A program made the position numbers and the translations under genes. Below the pieces are notes generated by a model. The model did not search any database. It was not told where the DNA came from and worked only from the letters and a program-made list of their open reading frames with translations. From NCBI GenBank assembly GCA_947168885.1, contig CAMVNQ010000016.1, positions 21,341-85,340 of the forward strand: 64,000 nt of DNA, written 5' to 3'. This DNA comes from an uncultured Clostridia bacterium. GTDB taxonomy: Bacteria; Bacillota; Clostridia; Oscillospirales; Ruminococcaceae. Positions 61,388 to 64,000 of the stretch are shown here, in pieces (position 1 is the stretch's first letter; each line of letters opens with the position of its first letter).

Positions 61388-61947
61388 CTCTGCAATTCTT
61401 TTATTATTTCCTTACAGACCGTATCAATGCTGGTCTGTCTGTTCATCGCGCTGTGCAGTATATGCTTGTGCGCGTCGTCTTCGGAAAGTCCGCTGACCTG
61501 CATCAGAAGCAGTTTTGCGCGTGACATCAGCTTTATCTCGCTGTTTTTCCGTTCAAGAGCCTTTATGCGCTCTTTCATATCAGCGTTGTTTTTGGAGAAC
61601 GATGTGAGCAGCTCCGCCGCAAGTCTGTAATTCGAGCGCGACACCGGTTTTTTCAGGATATACGCGTTTGCGTCGGAAAGCCTTTTTAACTGCGTTTCCG
61701 TCATATCCTGCCTTACAAGAACGCCGAGCGGTGTGTCAAAACGTTCGTGCAGCTCCTCGATCAGAGCTGTTCCCGTTTCGTCGGCAAGAGGAAGAGAGAT
61801 CAGCGCCGCAGAATACGCGCTCATATCGAGACAGCGTATCGAGCCTGCATCGGTCATTTCGGTGATCCGGAAAACGTCGCTGCCGAGCATTTCCGCGTAT
61901 GCTTTGCAGGCACTTTCTGTCCTTGCGGCGATCAGTATGTTTTTCAT
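61384..61947 (-). CDS. ANTAR-domain RNA-binding antiterminator
   Basis: 187 residues with GGAGG upstream. N-terminal receiver-like domain without a clear phospho-Asp (about 1-115: KNILIAARTESACK; ALISLPLADETGTAL), a coiled coil (about 118-140), and a C-terminal ANTAR domain (about 140-185: SRAKLLLMQVSGLSEDDAHKHILHSAMNRQTSIDTVCKEII). ANTAR proteins bind paired small hairpins in leaders and prevent termination, often of nitrogen genes. Beside gdhA, with its structured leader, this role fits. It is followed by the AraC-type gene. Confidence 0.88.
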   Translation of the reverse strand: MKNILIAARTESACKAYAEMLGSDVFRITEMTDAGSIRCLDMSAYSAALISLPLADETGTALIEELHERFDTPLGVLVRQDMTETQLKRLSDANAYILKKPVSRSNYRLAAELLTSFSKNNADMKERIKALERKNSEIKLMSRAKLLLMQVSGLSEDDAHKHILHSAMNRQTSIDTVCKEIIKELQR

Positions 61948-62035
61948 AGCTCTCCCTCCTTTCCGGGAATAACACTATTTCAGCGCAGCCCTTATCAACC
62001 CCATGTCGCGACGGCGACACCGAAGCCGTATGTTA

Positions 62036-63709
<1,674 letters not shown>

Positions 63710-63748
63710 TCACGCCCGCAAATGTGCTCGCAAAGCGGTTTCACGGAT

Positions 63749-63999
63749 TTTGGTACAGCTGGTACACCGATTTTCAATTCGTTTTCTGCATTGTTATGAA
63801 GACATTGAAAAGACATCGAAAAGACATCGAAAAGACGCTGCGGTGTGTCAGCAATTCCTTTGCAGGAGCGGGTTTTGAGACACCAAAGACATCAAATTAA
63901 AATCATTATCCGATTCTGAATTGTTTTCGGATCATATTGAATAGTCTGTCAACATAATATTAATAATGATTTCAAAAACGGTGTACCAGCTGTACCAAA
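63749..63999. repeat. 21-bp inverted repeat pair flanking about 210 bp upstream of pyrG
   Basis: The 21 bases at 63749-63769 (core GGTACAGCTGGTACACC) recur as an exact reverse complement at 63979-63999. A related GTACACCG motif occurs twice more near 63690-63705. The enclosed DNA has no open frame of note. It could be a MITE-like element or paired binding sites. The right copy touches the window edge, so its limit is unknown. Confidence 0.7.
63801..63836. repeat. Three direct repeats of an 11-bp unit
   Basis: GACATTGAAAA, GACATCGAAAA, GACATCGAAAA in direct succession, then GAC. It lies inside the inverted-repeat interval, upstream of pyrG. No gene occupies 63644-64000. Confidence 0.75.
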
Positions 64000-64000
64000 T

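Overview
The window looks like chromosome from a low-to-mid GC Gram-positive anaerobe of the class Clostridia, most like a gut Ruminococcaceae/Oscillospiraceae (Ruminococcus-like) species. The signs are cohesin- and dockerin-bearing surface proteins, NPxTG sorting signals, spoVG, a Re-citrate-synthase-type enzyme, ECF vitamin transporters, an ANTAR regulator beside gdhA, and many consensus sigma-A promoters (TTGACA-N17-TATAAT class). Species assignment is inference; no 16S gene is present.

Region by region. (1) 1-8105 is a defence island reading leftwards from a tRNA-Thr gene: hsdM, hsdS, a TIR-like effector gene, hsdR, and a CD-NTase (CBASS-type signal synthase) cut by the window edge. The TIR gene overlaps hsdS and lies 14 bases from hsdR, the slot that prrC occupies in the EcoprrI operon. 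(2) 8106-8925 is an array of truncated tRNA-Thr copies lying between a consensus promoter and the intact tRNA gene. (3) 8986-15865 holds four secreted proteins built from cohesin-like modules (nine by my count), two with dockerins and one a six-module scaffoldin with a cell-wall sorting signal; no enzyme is among them. (4) 16114-25314 is a purine biosynthesis operon (purE-C-F-M-N, PurO-like IMP cyclohydrolase, stand-alone AICAR formyltransferase, a small unknown, purD) followed by queT. PurF has lost its glutaminase residues. (5) 25524-31952 is a sugar ABC importer without an ATPase, then a dCMP deaminase and a sugar-sensor-like/GGDEF fusion.

(6) 31954-41232 is mixed housekeeping: a MITE-like element, a small NPATG surface protein, a 43-residue membrane peptide, an acetyltransferase-like membrane protein, a degenerate D-Ala-D-Ala ligase relative, DUF1934-argS, a MetH-like protein, a Nudix hydrolase, spoVG and murC. 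(7) 41291-48739 runs leftwards: Re-citrate synthase-like enzyme; the holA-rnmV-methyltransferase/pyrophosphatase fusion-asparaginase operon; cimA; and an ECF S component with a pseudoknot-like leader. (8) 48760-51259 is rpmG-secE-nusG-rplK-rplA. (9) 51296-54857 holds two divergent unknown membrane-type proteins: a glycine-zipper protein and a protein with a signal-peptidase-like domain that lacks catalytic residues. (10) 54902-55801 carries tRNA-Gly, tRNA-Arg and a tandem 98-bp repeat. (11) 55832-61947 is redox and nitrogen metabolism: pntB-pntA2-pntA1, a 39-residue small gene, gdhA with a structured leader, and an ANTAR/AraC regulator pair. Transhydrogenase and NADP-type glutamate dehydrogenase together suit NADPH-dependent ammonia assimilation. 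(12) 62036-64000 is pyrG preceded by inverted and direct repeats.

Positions and motifs were read by eye. Family names rest on remembered conserved motifs, not on searches.
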